In this document: positions 22,530-31,923 of the stretch, one piece after another
Position numbering within the stretch: the stretch's first letter is position 1
Layout of the letters: every line of letters begins with the position of its first letter
Source: Akkermansiaceae bacterium
GTDB lineage: Bacteria > Verrucomicrobiota > Verrucomicrobiia > Verrucomicrobiales > Akkermansiaceae
Assembly (NCBI GenBank): GCA_024233115.1
Contig: JACKQB010000005.1
Span: forward strand, 1 to 64,000
Direction of reading: 5' to 3'
Length of the DNA: 64,000 bases
Position numbers and translations under genes: made by a program
The notes under the pieces: generated by a model
The model's input: the letters and a program-made list of their open reading frames with translations, nothing else
Database searches by the model: none
What the model was told of the DNA's origin: nothing

Positions 22530-23249
22530 TTAAAGCCTGCGTTTCCAGAGGGTTACCAGCGAAACCGTCCACTGGAACTTTCTGGCGGTTTCCCGGATCA
22601 AAAAAGGCTCGTCAGCGCGGCTTATGAGTTCAAACGCCGGCGTGAGTCGGTTTTCAAGCCAGTCAAAGGTGTCGCCGTCGGGCTGCCGGTCAGGAGGGGT
22701 AAACGCATCGAGCCAGGTGCACGGTGTGGCCAGCACCAGGTAGCCGCCGGGTTTGACGAGGCCGGGAAGGCGGCATAGCAGTTTTTCCGGCTCGGGGAGG
22801 CGACAGATTAAATTGGCGGCATGGACGCGGTCGAAGCGCCCCAGATCATCAGGCAGGTTCATGGCATCGCCGCAGAGGAACCGGCAATGTTCGGGCCGGG
22901 CATCCTTGGGCACCCTCGCCGTGGCCTGCACGGTCCGGTTTCCCGTTTCGCGCAGCGGGTAGTCGATGGCACCATGGTCCCGGAGACGGGTTGCGGCATT
23001 GATGAAACTGGCGGAAAAATCGATCCCGGTGACCTGGGCCGCCGATTTGCTGAGTTCAAAGCTTGAACGACCCACCGCGCAGCCGAGATCGAGTGCCCGC
23101 TCACACTCGCCGGGCGGAAAACGGTCGACCGTCCGCACGGGAAAACCGATCGCCTCGCTCGGACCAAAACCCCAGGGCATGAGTTGCTCGTCGGTGCCGT
23201 AATGCATCAGGAGATACTCGCTGAGAAGCTGGTCGGACTCGTAGGACAT
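22530..23249 (-). CDS. OvoA C-terminal-like (4-mercaptohistidine) methyltransferase, 239 aa
   Basis: This is a class I SAM methyltransferase with LDLGCAVGRSSFELSK, then GIDFSASFINAATRL, FDRVHAANLICRLPEPEKLL and LVKPGGYLVLATPCTWLDAF. The start YESDQLLSEYLLMHYG and the GFGPSEAIGFPVR segment are characteristic of the family annotated as putative 4-mercaptohistidine N1-methyltransferase (the OvoA C-terminal domain, TIGR04345-like). It would be the last step of ovothiol synthesis. The OvoA sulfoxide synthase part is not in this window, so the pathway is unproven here. Confidence 0.75.
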   Translation of the reverse strand: MSYESDQLLSEYLLMHYGTDEQLMPWGFGPSEAIGFPVRTVDRFPPGECERALDLGCAVGRSSFELSKSAAQVTGIDFSASFINAATRLRDHGAIDYPLRETGNRTVQATARVPKDARPEHCRFLCGDAMNLPDDLGRFDRVHAANLICRLPEPEKLLCRLPGLVKPGGYLVLATPCTWLDAFTPPDRQPDGDTFDWLENRLTPAFELISRADEPFLIRETARKFQWTVSLVTLWKRRL

Positions 23250-23434
23250 GCGGACAAGCTGTAGGAGCTAGGATGGAAGATGCAAGTTGGAAGATGGATG
23301 TTGGAGGATGGGGGAGGTGGGTTGCCGGGTGTCCGGAGGCATGAACCTGTTGATTCCCGCCCTGCCCGGGGACCGGGCGCAGCGGGATGGTTACTGGCGG
23401 TTTTATAGGAAATCGGCGGCAAACAGGGGCGGGT

Positions 23435-25153
23435 TCAGGGTGCGGTCACTTTGATGCGCATGAAGGTGTGGTCGCCGAGGTCTGTGCCGACGGTGACCAT
23501 TTCCCCGTCCGTCCCGTCGGGAGTCCGGCTGAGCTCGGTGGTGGTGGCGTTGGATGAGCTGCCGCTGCCCAGGCTGTATGTCGAGCCGTCCTGCCAATGG
23601 ACGAGGTCATCGCTCACCTGGACGATGATCGTCACTCCGTCGGCAATCAACGACCGGCGGAAGGTCAGCTTCGCCTGTGTCGATGTGGTTGCCAGGGTGG
23701 GGTGGGCGGTGGTTCCCGTGGCGTAGTCGATCAGGTCCGGCAGGCCGTTCTGGTTCGTGTCCGCCTCAGGGTCGCTTGAGCCGAGGGTGGTGGTGGACCA
23801 GCTGGCCCAATTCCATGGTGTGGTAAAGCTGTAGCTGTTCGACGTCGTGGCGCCGGAAGCATTGGTTGATGTCGCCCGGAAATGGTAGGTGGTGTTAGGG
23901 TTGAGTCCGGCGACGGTGGCAAGGGCGAGCTGGGGTGAGGTGCCGCTGCTCGCGGGCAGACTGACGGTGCTGCCGAAGCTGGTGCTGGTGCCATACTCCA
24001 GAGTGGAGGAGGTGGTGAGGTTGGCGGCGTTGATTTTAACCCGGAGGTCGGCTGAGGTGGCTCCGATGTTAGAGGGCTGCAGCGCGGTGGTAGTGGGTGC
24101 CGGAAATGTCACCGGTGTCAGAAGAAAGGTGTGGGTATTGAACGTGTTGTCCGCGCCTCCGTCCGCGTGGCCGGTGGCGATGATGTGGCCTGCGTCGTTG
24201 ACAGCGATGGCGCGGTCGAGGATGAAGTCGAAGTTGTCGACCAGCAGTTCATTGAGGTCCTCGGCCACCCAGGTGTTGCCGTCCTGCCACCAGCGCACCG
24301 CACTGGTTTCCGTTGTGTTTGTGGATTGATGCGCTTCACCCACGAGGATGTCGTGGTCGTTGATATCGGCGATGCTGCCGGTGTCCGGCGATGCCTGGGA
24401 CGGGTAGGGAAGGGTCACCACCGCGCTGCCGGACTCACTGAAAAAGGGGTGGTGGATTCTCGGCGTTTCCCAGATCGTGATCATCCCTGCGACGTGGCCG
24501 TGATTGTTAATCACCGAGGGGGCGATGTAATGGCTGTAGGGGTAATCAAACACAAAGTCGGTAAATGTGCCCCCGGAAGCGCGCCGGAAGGGGTGGCTGG
24601 CGGAGGTCTCCGACCAATTGCCGGTGATTTCACCGTGGTCATTCATGTCCCTCGGGTCGGCACGGTGGGCGGTCGGGGTGAGATCGAGATGCTCGCCGGT
24701 GGTGGTATCGCGGAGATAGAGGTGGGAGTCGTAGTCGAGCGATGAGCTGCCGCTGCCCGCGATGGTCGAGTAGCCCATGACCTGCCCAAGCACGTTGGCG
24801 GCCCGCACCGCGCTCTGTTTGACGTTTCCCGAGTAGAAGTGATTGTCCCTCCCGTCCCAGATCCAGTATGACCAGTAGTAGGTTCCCCACGGCTCGATGT
24901 TGGTTTGCGTGGCGGAGACGACGTAGGAGCCGAGGGTGCCACGGTTTCCCGTGACCAGCCCGATGCCGTTGGAGCATACCGGGGTGAAATCGGTGGAGGC
25001 GGCGGTCGGTTTCACCGGCACATAGCGGTCGAAATGCGGTAGTGCCGCCAGTTGGGCGGGCGTCCAGCCGGTGATGTTGGTGAGTGTGTATTCTTCCGGC
25101 GCGGCGGCATGCAGCAGTGCGGGAAAGAGGGCGGTGAGCAGGAGCTGTTTCAT
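23435..25153 (-). CDS. Secreted HAF-repeat / fibronectin type III protein, 572 aa
   Basis: A signal peptide (MKQLLLTALFPALLHAAAPE) is followed by repeated blocks of the type DMNDHGEITGNW, VINNHGHVAGM, DINDHDILVGEA and AVNDAGHIIATGHA, which are HAF-like repeats ([IV]-N-[DN]-x-G-x-[IV]-x-G). Residues about 355-445 form a fibronectin type III-like domain (LEYGTSTSFGS, LNPNTTYHFRATSTNASG). The end contains DTNQNGLPDLIDYATGT, a calcium-loop-like motif common in verrucomicrobial secreted proteins. It is probably a surface or exported protein of unknown substrate. Confidence 0.78.
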   Translation of the reverse strand: MKQLLLTALFPALLHAAAPEEYTLTNITGWTPAQLAALPHFDRYVPVKPTAASTDFTPVCSNGIGLVTGNRGTLGSYVVSATQTNIEPWGTYYWSYWIWDGRDNHFYSGNVKQSAVRAANVLGQVMGYSTIAGSGSSSLDYDSHLYLRDTTTGEHLDLTPTAHRADPRDMNDHGEITGNWSETSASHPFRRASGGTFTDFVFDYPYSHYIAPSVINNHGHVAGMITIWETPRIHHPFFSESGSAVVTLPYPSQASPDTGSIADINDHDILVGEAHQSTNTTETSAVRWWQDGNTWVAEDLNELLVDNFDFILDRAIAVNDAGHIIATGHADGGADNTFNTHTFLLTPVTFPAPTTTALQPSNIGATSADLRVKINAANLTTSSTLEYGTSTSFGSTVSLPASSGTSPQLALATVAGLNPNTTYHFRATSTNASGATTSNSYSFTTPWNWASWSTTTLGSSDPEADTNQNGLPDLIDYATGTTAHPTLATTSTQAKLTFRRSLIADGVTIIVQVSDDLVHWQDGSTYSLGSGSSSNATTTELSRTPDGTDGEMVTVGTDLGDHTFMRIKVTAP

Positions 25154-25264
25154 AACATGGACAATGGTTCAGATGGAAAAAAGACGATCCGTCAGGGGAT
25201 CAAGGAAAAGAGGCTGCGCGCCAGGACAAGCGGGTGGGCGCGGTTCAAAAAATCCCTTTTCGGA

Positions 25265-25696
25265 TCAAAAGAGCAGGACTGTTCCCCGACGGCAATCACG
25301 GGGAAGCTCGAGGGGCCCCCCGGACAGAAGGGCCGGGACGCGGCATACGTGTGCCGGATACTTGCATGGCACCATGGCACTCAACGGGGAGATCTCCATG
25401 GGATGGGAAGGCAGCGTAAGTGTGTCGCCGGCCCTCTGCGTGTCCAGCGCCGACGGTTGGGAAAAAGAAAACCGGTGGTCGGGATGGTCCGGTGCGTCGG
25501 CCGCCTGACAGAGCAGGATCCTCTCCAGGGCATTGTGCTGATGGACCCCGGACTGGTTGGAATGGACCAGTGACACATGGATGCCATCCTGTGAAACATC
25601 ACAACGCAGCTCGTGGTCGGAGCCGTTTTGGGCGACCAGTAAGGCCGCCGACAAGAGGGTGGGCAGTTGCATGACGACGATGACAAAAACAGCCAT
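25265..25696 (-). CDS. Hypothetical secreted protein, 143 aa
   Basis: I start at MAVFVIVVMQLPTLLSAALL, a plausible signal sequence (residues 1-20). The mature part has HELRCDVSQDGIHVSLVHSN and a His-rich VHQHNALER stretch, then an ILLCQAADAPDHPDH segment. No family is recognised. The region is GC-rich and several frames are open, so the gene call is uncertain. The upstream 222 bp to the MFS gene hold nothing else that I recognise. Confidence 0.45.
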   Translation of the reverse strand: MAVFVIVVMQLPTLLSAALLVAQNGSDHELRCDVSQDGIHVSLVHSNQSGVHQHNALERILLCQAADAPDHPDHRFSFSQPSALDTQRAGDTLTLPSHPMEISPLSAMVPCKYPAHVCRVPALLSGGPLELPRDCRRGTVLLF

Positions 25697-25918
25697 CCAC
25701 CTTGTCCACTTCGTGTTCAATCGGGTCAGATGTCCCCGTTTCCTGCCACCACGCCCCCTGGCACCTCCCGTGGGAGATGGCTGGAAGTGACTGACGCAGA
25801 GTGACATGGGTATCTGCGACAGGTACCATTACTTCTTGGGCGCGTCAATGGGTAAAAATTCTAACACCAATCAATTCACTTGTGCTTTAGCCGCCATTAC
25901 ACTTCGTTCATCTCCGGC

Positions 25919-27133
25919 ATGACGGGGGAGAGCAATGATATCGGACAACAGCAACGGACCTTCGGCCTGGAGCTGGTCCGGTCGGTGCCCCAGGGTTTCA
26001 TCGAGACGGCGGGCTCGACCTTTGCGATGTATGTGGCGATCACCGTGTTTGGTGCGCCGGTGTGGATGAAGATGGTGATTGCCGGCGCGGCAAGCGTCGG
26101 TCTGCTGCTAAGCCTGTTCACCGTGCAGATTGTCCGCAGGCTCGGATGCTCGGTGAATGCGGCCTCGGTGTTTGTCTGGTGCGCGTCGGCGCTTGGTTTT
26201 GCGATGTCGGCGATGGCGGGCGACTCGCTCGATCTGTATCTGGCCGGAATCTGCCTGTCGGCTGTGATGTTGACTGTGGGCTCGCCGTTGATTTCCCAGA
26301 TATATCGCAAACATTATTCCAACCGCGTCAGGGGAAAACTGTTTTCCTACGCAGGCGTGGTCCGCGCCATGACGGGGGCGGTTGCGGGTATCGGCGTTGG
26401 TATTTGGCTGGCCCGACAAGGCGGGGATTACCACGGACTGTTCTGGTTTTACGCGGCCTGCTGTCTGGTGATGGCCGGGTGTGTGTTTGCCATGGCGCGA
26501 GTGAGGCTCAGGAAGACCCAACGCCTCAAATTGTTTGATGCCTTCCAGCATGTCTCCCAGGACAGGGCATTTCGCAAACTGCTGATTTGCTGGATGTTGT
26601 TAGGTATGGGAAACCTGCTCAGCTTTGCACTTTTCGTGGAGTATATCAGTAACCCGGTCTACGGCTTCGAACTGACCGCTGACAAGGCCGGGCTGATTAC
26701 CAGCACCATCCCGATGCTGGTATTCATCGTCTGTATCGTGCCGTGGGGTATGGTGTTTGACCGTTTGCCGTTTTACCGCGTCAGGATCATGGTGAACGTC
26801 TTTTTCTTTATCGGCATTTTGATTTTCTACCTGGGGGGCAGCTACTTTGCCTTGTGTCTGGGCATGGTGTTCCATGCTGTTGGCCGGTCAGGTGGCAACA
26901 TCCTGTGGAGCCTGTGGGTGACCCGCTTTGCGACCGAGGAAAATGTCGGCGAATACATGAGTGTGCACAGTAGCCTCACGGGTGTACGCGGGGTGCTGGC
27001 GCCGGTGATCGCCTTTAGTGTGGCTGGATGGTTGGGGCCGGGTGCGGTCGCCATCGGGGGAGCCGCATTGATCCTGGTATCATCACTACTACTCATCCCA
27101 GAGCTGAAGGCGGAAGCGCGCCAAGCGAGGTAG
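25919..27133 (+). CDS. Major facilitator superfamily transporter, 404 aa
   Basis: Twelve hydrophobic segments can be counted. The first half ends before a basic loop RVRLRKTQRLKL, and the second begins with LLICWMLLGMGNLLSF. Motif A-like DRLPFYRVRIMV lies between segments 8 and 9, where MFS proteins repeat it. The substrate cannot be told. I start at MTGESNDIGQQQRTF (ATG at 25919). A TTG 39 bp upstream is possible but adds no function. Confidence 0.82.
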   Translation: MTGESNDIGQQQRTFGLELVRSVPQGFIETAGSTFAMYVAITVFGAPVWMKMVIAGAASVGLLLSLFTVQIVRRLGCSVNAASVFVWCASALGFAMSAMAGDSLDLYLAGICLSAVMLTVGSPLISQIYRKHYSNRVRGKLFSYAGVVRAMTGAVAGIGVGIWLARQGGDYHGLFWFYAACCLVMAGCVFAMARVRLRKTQRLKLFDAFQHVSQDRAFRKLLICWMLLGMGNLLSFALFVEYISNPVYGFELTADKAGLITSTIPMLVFIVCIVPWGMVFDRLPFYRVRIMVNVFFFIGILIFYLGGSYFALCLGMVFHAVGRSGGNILWSLWVTRFATEENVGEYMSVHSSLTGVRGVLAPVIAFSVAGWLGPGAVAIGGAALILVSSLLLIPELKAEARQAR

Positions 27134-27210
27134 CGAAGGTTTTGCGTCCTTCGTTGGTTAACGCTTCGATACCCCTTGCATCGACGAAGCGTGTAAACTC
27201 TTCGCTACGC
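27128..27210. terminator. Nested palindrome between convergent genes
   Basis: GTAGCGAAG (27130-27138) pairs with CTTCGCTAC (27200-27208), and ACGCTTCG pairs with CGAAGCGT inside. It lies between the ends of the MFS gene and the opposing 27205-27765 gene, where a bidirectional terminator is expected. It may also be a dispersed repeat. Confidence 0.5.
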
Positions 27211-27765
27211 CTGATAGATCAGCCGTAAGAGTTCAACCTCCCCTTCGGTGCCGAGTTGGTTGATTTCATGGAGCGTTGTTTCCCAAGCAGGAATCACAAG
27301 GCCCTCCATTTCAATCTGTCGCCTGTCGCGGGGGAATTCATCCGCCGGGAGGACACGCTCCGACAGATGAAAACAGGCCCAGGCGCGCCAGCTGCGCAAT
27401 TTACTGTTAGGTCCGCTCATCCGACTGGCGAGGTGTTGGTAGTGTCGGGTGGGATTGCCCATAAAGCCATCCTCGTGCCGTCGGGTGAAAATCCAGACCT
27501 TGGCTTGATAGGGGAGCGGCCACTGGATGACGACGGGGTCGTCCGCCTCCATTGCCACGCCCATCGCATGGTTGAGCTGAAGCAGGGCCTGGGCGGGTTT
27601 TCCCTCCAGCCACAACGACTGCGCACAGGTGAGCGCGGCGAGGTAGTAGTCCCCCCGGCCGCCGTTCTCCCGGACCGCTCGTGCCTCGGCAGGGCGAACG
27701 ACATCGGGGGACGGCGGTAAAAACGGGCAGCTCTCGCGACCATCGATGTGTTGATATTGGGCCAT
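27205..27765 (-). CDS. Hypothetical protein, 186 aa, TPR-like
   Basis: No membrane segment or signal peptide. The middle reads YYLAALTCAQSLWLEGKPAQ followed by ALLQLNHAMG, a helical pair like a tetratricopeptide repeat. The later part has FHLSERVLPADEF, then PAWETTLHEINQLG. I do not recognise a function. Its ATG lies 4 bp after the stop of the CPXCG gene, so the two form an operon. Confidence 0.68.
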   Translation of the reverse strand: MAQYQHIDGRESCPFLPPSPDVVRPAEARAVRENGGRGDYYLAALTCAQSLWLEGKPAQALLQLNHAMGVAMEADDPVVIQWPLPYQAKVWIFTRRHEDGFMGNPTRHYQHLASRMSGPNSKLRSWRAWACFHLSERVLPADEFPRDRRQIEMEGLVIPAWETTLHEINQLGTEGEVELLRLIYQA

Positions 27766-27769
27766 GGCT

Positions 27770-28030
27770 TTAGTCGTTGAGGCTGCGGGCGTCTGCCATG
27801 TTTTCTGAAAAACTGATGATCATGGGTCGACAGCACACCTCGCAGTCGTAGTCCACCTCACACGGGCATTCATCCGCCGGCGGCAGGGCGACCTCAAACA
27901 CTTCAAAACACGACGGACAGGTGACGGACGTTGTTTCCACACACCCAATCTGGGATCCATTACGGGACTCGTCAACCCACGAAGCAAGTGGTTCTGTTTC
28001 AAGATCCAGGTTGTCGTATCCATCGCTCAT
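27770..28030 (-). CDS. CPXCG-motif cysteine-rich protein, 86 aa
   Basis: The pattern VTCPSCFEVFEVALPP, then CPCEVDYDCEVCCRPMIISF, is that of the CPXCG cysteine-rich family (PF14255 type). It is a small zinc-ribbon protein with paired cysteines and a conserved DCEVCCRP end. Here the first motif is CPSC-F rather than CPYCG. Function is unknown. I start at MSDGYDNLDLE. It is the first gene of an operon with 27205-27765. Confidence 0.8.
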   Translation of the reverse strand: MSDGYDNLDLETEPLASWVDESRNGSQIGCVETTSVTCPSCFEVFEVALPPADECPCEVDYDCEVCCRPMIISFSENMADARSLND

Positions 28031-28140
28031 CAAACACCTCGTCCTCAGGGGAGCAAAGCCGGGGCAACGCTGGCTTATTCTAAGGGGGTGTCATCAATTG
28101 AAATAAATAGAGAACGCTTCCCGTAAAACCCATTAGAACA

Positions 28141-30006
28141 ATGAAAATACTAACTACGCTATTATGGATCACGGGAGCACCTACCCTATTGATTGGTGCG
28201 GAATTACATGTCGCTGTCAACGGCGATGACACCCATGACGGAGCTCCATCCAAACCCCTCAAAACCATCTCGGCGGCGGCAAAAGTCGCACAGCCCGGCG
28301 ATGTCATCACCGTCCACGCCGGTGTCTATCGCGAGCGCGTCAGCCCGCCACGCGGCGGAGAATCGGCGGACAAGCGCATCGTCTATCAGGCGGCCGCAGG
28401 CGAAAAGGTCGTCATCACCGGCTCGGAAATCATCAAGGGATGGGAAAAGGCGGACAACGACACCTGGAAGGTCACCATCCCGAACAGCTTCTTCGGCGAA
28501 TTCAATCCGTACAGCGACCTCATACGTGGCGACTGGTTCAATGCAAAAGGCCGCGACCATCATACCGGCGCGGTCTATCTCGACGGCCACTGGCTGACCG
28601 AGGCCGCCAAGCTCGAGGAGGTTCTCAAACCCGCCGGCACCACCCCCTTGTGGAGCTGCCGGGTGGACGCGAACAACACCACGATCTGGGCGCAGTTTAA
28701 AAACACGGACCCTAACAAAGCCACGGTGGAGATCAATGTCCGCCGCACCGTGTTCACCCCCGAGAAAACTGGGATCAACTACATCACCGTCCGCGGTTTC
28801 GACCTCCGCAACGCCGCCACCAACTGGGCACCCCCGTCCGCCGGGCAGTTCGGCATTGTCTCCGCCTACTGGAACAAGGGGTGGATCATCGAGGACAACG
28901 AAGTCAGTTACTCGAAATGCACCGGCATCGCACTCGGCAAGTACGGCGATGAATTCGACAACACCAACAAGAAGGGACTCGCCGACCCCTACACCGAATG
29001 CGTCCGCCGCGCACTCAAGAACGGCTGGAACAAGGAGAGCGTCGGCAGCCACACCGTCCGCAACAACCACATCCACCACTGCGAGCAGGCCGGCATCGTC
29101 GGCAGCCTGGGTGCGGCGTTCAGCACGATTGTCGGCAACGAGGTTCACGACATCCATGTGCAGCGCCTGTTCAGCGGCGCCGAAATGGCCGGCATCAAGC
29201 TGCACGCGGCCATCGACGTGCTCATCCGCGGAAACCACATCCACCACACCGTCCGGGGCCTGTGGCTGGACTGGATGGCACAGGGCACCCGCGTCACCGC
29301 CAACCTGTTCCACCACAACGGCCCCTCGCAGGACCTCTTTGTCGAGGTCAACCACGGGCCGTTTCTGGTCGATAACAACATGCTTCTCTCCTCCGCTTCC
29401 CTTCTGGACCTGTCGGAGGGAGGTGCCTATGCCCACAACATCATCGCGGGCAGCATCAATGTGCGCATCGGCGAGGGACGGGCAACCCCCTACCACCACC
29501 CCCACTCCACCGCCTTCAAGGGCGTCGCCATAATAGACGGCGGCGACATCCGGTTCTACAACAACATCTTCGGCTCCCGGGCCAACGTGGCGCTGTATGA
29601 CCCCGCGCCCCAACCCGTGAACATGGCGGGCAATGTGTTTCTCAAGGGCGCCAAACCCTCCAAACACGAGTCGGCACCGCTGGTCCTCCCCAAGTTCGAC
29701 CCCGCCATCAAGTTGCTGACAAAAGCGGACGGCCACTACCTGGAAATCACCCTCGACAAGAGCTGGGCGACAGGCCGGACACGCCGGCTTGTTACAACAG
29801 AATTGTTAGGAAAGGTCAGGCTTGCGGACGTTCCCTTCGTGCAGCCCGATTCCTCACCCTACCGGCTCGACACTGATTACCTGGGCAACAAGCGGCAGGA
29901 AAACAATCCGTTCCCCGGCCCGTTCGAGATCTCGGCGGACGGCAAACAAAGCATCAAAGTATGGCCGCTCGCCAAACCGGTGTCACCCGCCACGGGCGAC
30001 CATTGA
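28141..30006 (+). CDS. Secreted right-handed beta-helix protein, 621 aa
   Basis: The signal peptide MKILTTLLWITGAPTLLIGA is followed by LHVAVNGDDTHDGAPSKPLK, then AAKVAQPGDVITVHAGVYRE. This is the DUF1565-type opening of parallel beta-helix enzymes. The middle has regular helix rungs with NHIHHCEQAGI, GNEVHDIHVQRL and GNHIHHTVRGLWLDW. Such folds occur in polysaccharide lyases and glycosidases such as GH141, so it may degrade an algal or plant polysaccharide. I see no diagnostic catalytic motif, so substrate and mechanism stay open. The mature protein is probably extracellular. Confidence 0.8.
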   Translation: MKILTTLLWITGAPTLLIGAELHVAVNGDDTHDGAPSKPLKTISAAAKVAQPGDVITVHAGVYRERVSPPRGGESADKRIVYQAAAGEKVVITGSEIIKGWEKADNDTWKVTIPNSFFGEFNPYSDLIRGDWFNAKGRDHHTGAVYLDGHWLTEAAKLEEVLKPAGTTPLWSCRVDANNTTIWAQFKNTDPNKATVEINVRRTVFTPEKTGINYITVRGFDLRNAATNWAPPSAGQFGIVSAYWNKGWIIEDNEVSYSKCTGIALGKYGDEFDNTNKKGLADPYTECVRRALKNGWNKESVGSHTVRNNHIHHCEQAGIVGSLGAAFSTIVGNEVHDIHVQRLFSGAEMAGIKLHAAIDVLIRGNHIHHTVRGLWLDWMAQGTRVTANLFHHNGPSQDLFVEVNHGPFLVDNNMLLSSASLLDLSEGGAYAHNIIAGSINVRIGEGRATPYHHPHSTAFKGVAIIDGGDIRFYNNIFGSRANVALYDPAPQPVNMAGNVFLKGAKPSKHESAPLVLPKFDPAIKLLTKADGHYLEITLDKSWATGRTRRLVTTELLGKVRLADVPFVQPDSSPYRLDTDYLGNKRQENNPFPGPFEISADGKQSIKVWPLAKPVSPATGDH

Positions 30007-30060
30007 AGCCGGCCATGCCAAGGGAAATCATTCCCACGGTATGATGCAATGATGCTCTAC

Positions 30061-30095
30061 GCCTTGCCTCCAAGCGGTCTGTCCGGAGGCAAGGC
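30061..30095 (+). terminator. Hairpin after the beta-helix gene
   Basis: GCCTTGCCTCC (30061-30071) pairs perfectly with GGAGGCAAGGC (30085-30095). No T-run follows, so it is a weak intrinsic terminator candidate. The rest of 30007-30211 holds no gene. Confidence 0.45.
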
Positions 30096-30211
30096 ATGAG
30101 CTGCCTCAAGGGGCCTGCCGCACCTGATCCGGTACCCCACGGGTGCTATAATAAATCGTTAGAATTATAATCGCGTAATGACACATTTTCTGTGAGTATG
30201 CGAGCGAGCTG

Positions 30212-30682
30212 ATGAACGCTCACTCCCATATGCCTACTGAACTTGACCCTAAAATGCTTTGGTTTATCGCGGGCCTTGCAATGATACTGCTTGAATTCGT
30301 CGCGCCCGGCGTGGTGATCGTTTTCTTCGGAATCGGTGCCTGGGTCGTTGCCATCGGAATGTGGCTGGGCCTCATCGACTCGGTGCCCGCGCAGTGCCTG
30401 ACTTTCGCGGTTTCCTCGCTGGTGCTGCTCTTTGCCCTGCGCCGCTACGTAACCAGCTGGTTCGTGGGTGGCTCATCCAATGGAAGCGACAATATCGAGG
30501 ACGAATTCGTCGGCAAGACAGTCCGTGTCGTGCGCACTATCGGTGGGGGCGAACATACCGGCAAAGTCGAACTCAAGGGCGCCGAATGGAATGCCCGTAG
30601 CAGTGAGGAACTTCTGCCCGGACGCTTTGCCACCGTCATCAAACGCGAGGGGCTCGAACTCATCGTCAAACCTAACAAGTAA
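30212..30682 (+). CDS. NfeD-family membrane protein, 156 aa
   Basis: Three hydrophobic segments cover residues 15-75 (LWFIAGLAMILLEFVAPGVV, IVFFGIGAWVVAIGMW, a third near LTFAVSSLVLLFALRR). A soluble OB-fold-like tail with FVGKTVRVVRTIGGGEHTGK and WNARSSEELLPG follows. This is the short NfeD type. NfeD proteins work with SPFH/stomatin partners, and a slipin gene follows 41 bp later. The pair is thought to act in membrane microdomain or envelope maintenance. Confidence 0.88.
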   Translation: MNAHSHMPTELDPKMLWFIAGLAMILLEFVAPGVVIVFFGIGAWVVAIGMWLGLIDSVPAQCLTFAVSSLVLLFALRRYVTSWFVGGSSNGSDNIEDEFVGKTVRVVRTIGGGEHTGKVELKGAEWNARSSEELLPGRFATVIKREGLELIVKPNK

Positions 30683-30723
30683 CGGAAGGATTTTTTTCAA
30701 CCAACAACAACCCAACCCATACC

Positions 30724-31641
30724 ATGGAATACATCGTATCAATCGGACTCGTCATACTCGTCGTAGTCACCCTCGTAAAAACGGCACGCATCGTGCCGCA
30801 ACGCCAGGCATTCGTCATCGAGCGCCTCGGTAAGTACAGTCGCACCCTCACTGCGGGTTTCCACATCCTTTTGCCCTTCATCGACCGGGTTGCCTACAAG
30901 CACTCGCTCAAGGAGGTCGCCATCGACGTGCCCTCCCAGATGTGTATCACCCGCGATAACATCGCCATTGAAATCGATGGTGTGCTTTACATGCAGGTGC
31001 TGGATGCCCAGAAGGCCAGTTACGGAATCGAGAACTACCACTTTGCCTCGGCCCAGCTGGCCCAGACCACGCTTCGTTCGGAAATTGGTAAACTCGAACT
31101 CGATAAAACCTTCGAGGAGCGCGATACCATCAACGCCAACATCATCGATGCCCTCGACAAGGCATCCGAGCCATGGGGACTGAAGATCACGCGTTACGAG
31201 ATCGCCAATATCACCCCGCCCAAGTCGGTGCAGGATGCCCTGGAAAAACAGATGCGTGCCGAACGTGAGCGCCGGTCACAAATCGCCCTCTCCGAGGGTG
31301 AGCGTGAGGCCGCCATCAACGTCGCCGAAGGTCACAAACAACAGGTGATCAAGGAGTCCGAGGCGCAGAAACTCCGCCAGATCAACGAGGCCGAGGGTAA
31401 GGCGCAGGAGATCACCCTGCTGGCAACCGCCACCGCTGAAGGCTTGCGTAACATCGCCCTGGCCATCAACGAGCCAGGCGGCTCGGACGCAGTCAACCTC
31501 CGTATTGCGGAGCAGTATGTCAAGGAGTTCGGTAACCTCGCCAAGGAAACCAACACCATGATCATACCTAACAACCTCGCTGACATCGGCGGCACGGTCG
31601 CCTCGCTCGGCAAGATGCTGAGCCAGACGAAAATTTCCTAA
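30724..31641 (+). CDS. SPFH/Band 7 slipin (QmcA-like), 305 aa
   Basis: One N-terminal membrane segment (EYIVSIGLVILVVVTLV) is followed by an SPFH domain: VPQRQAFVIERLGKYSRTLT, GFHILLPFIDRVAYK, then QMCITRDNIAIEIDGVLYMQ. Next is a long helical part with REAAINVAEGHKQQVIKESE. It forms membrane-associated oligomers. Length and motifs match paraslipin/QmcA. It forms an operon with the NfeD gene upstream, the usual arrangement in bacteria. Start by ATG at 30724. Confidence 0.92.
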   Translation: MEYIVSIGLVILVVVTLVKTARIVPQRQAFVIERLGKYSRTLTAGFHILLPFIDRVAYKHSLKEVAIDVPSQMCITRDNIAIEIDGVLYMQVLDAQKASYGIENYHFASAQLAQTTLRSEIGKLELDKTFEERDTINANIIDALDKASEPWGLKITRYEIANITPPKSVQDALEKQMRAERERRSQIALSEGEREAAINVAEGHKQQVIKESEAQKLRQINEAEGKAQEITLLATATAEGLRNIALAINEPGGSDAVNLRIAEQYVKEFGNLAKETNTMIIPNNLADIGGTVASLGKMLSQTKIS

Positions 31642-31664
31642 CAAACGAAGGGACGCAAGTCCTT

Positions 31665-31722
31665 CCACTACCACAAACAACAAACGGCAGGGCTTCTTGT
31701 GTGGACCCTGTCGTTTGTGGTG
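31665..31722 (+). terminator. Hairpin after the slipin gene
   Basis: CAAACGGCAGGG (31681-31692) pairs with CCCTGTCGTTTG (31706-31717) with one G-T pair, and flanking CCAC/GTGG bases extend the stem. No clear T-run follows. Confidence 0.45.
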
Positions 31723-31831
31723 GGCTAGGCTCGGGCTTCCTTGTTAGGCAAGGGTGATTGGCGAGTGATGAGTGATGATTATCGAAGGTCGAGGTTTGCT
31801 TGGTCTGATACTTCATCAATCAACAATCGCT

Positions 31832-31857
31832 ATTCGACATTCGACATTCGACATTCA
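31832..31857. repeat. Short tandem repeat ATTCGAC
   Basis: ATTCGAC repeated three times plus a partial fourth, in a 282-bp intergenic stretch that otherwise shows no gene. A similar low-complexity stretch (GGAAGATG / GTTGGA units) lies at 23270-23310. Confidence 0.6.
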
Positions 31858-31923
31858 TCCATCAATTTCACGGCATCCTCTTTATGGTTGGCACACAGAC
31901 GTGTCGTACGCTTAATTCAAGCC

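Noticed and set aside
28204..29736. 510-aa minus-strand ORF
   Set aside because: Antisense shadow of the beta-helix gene in GC-rich DNA.
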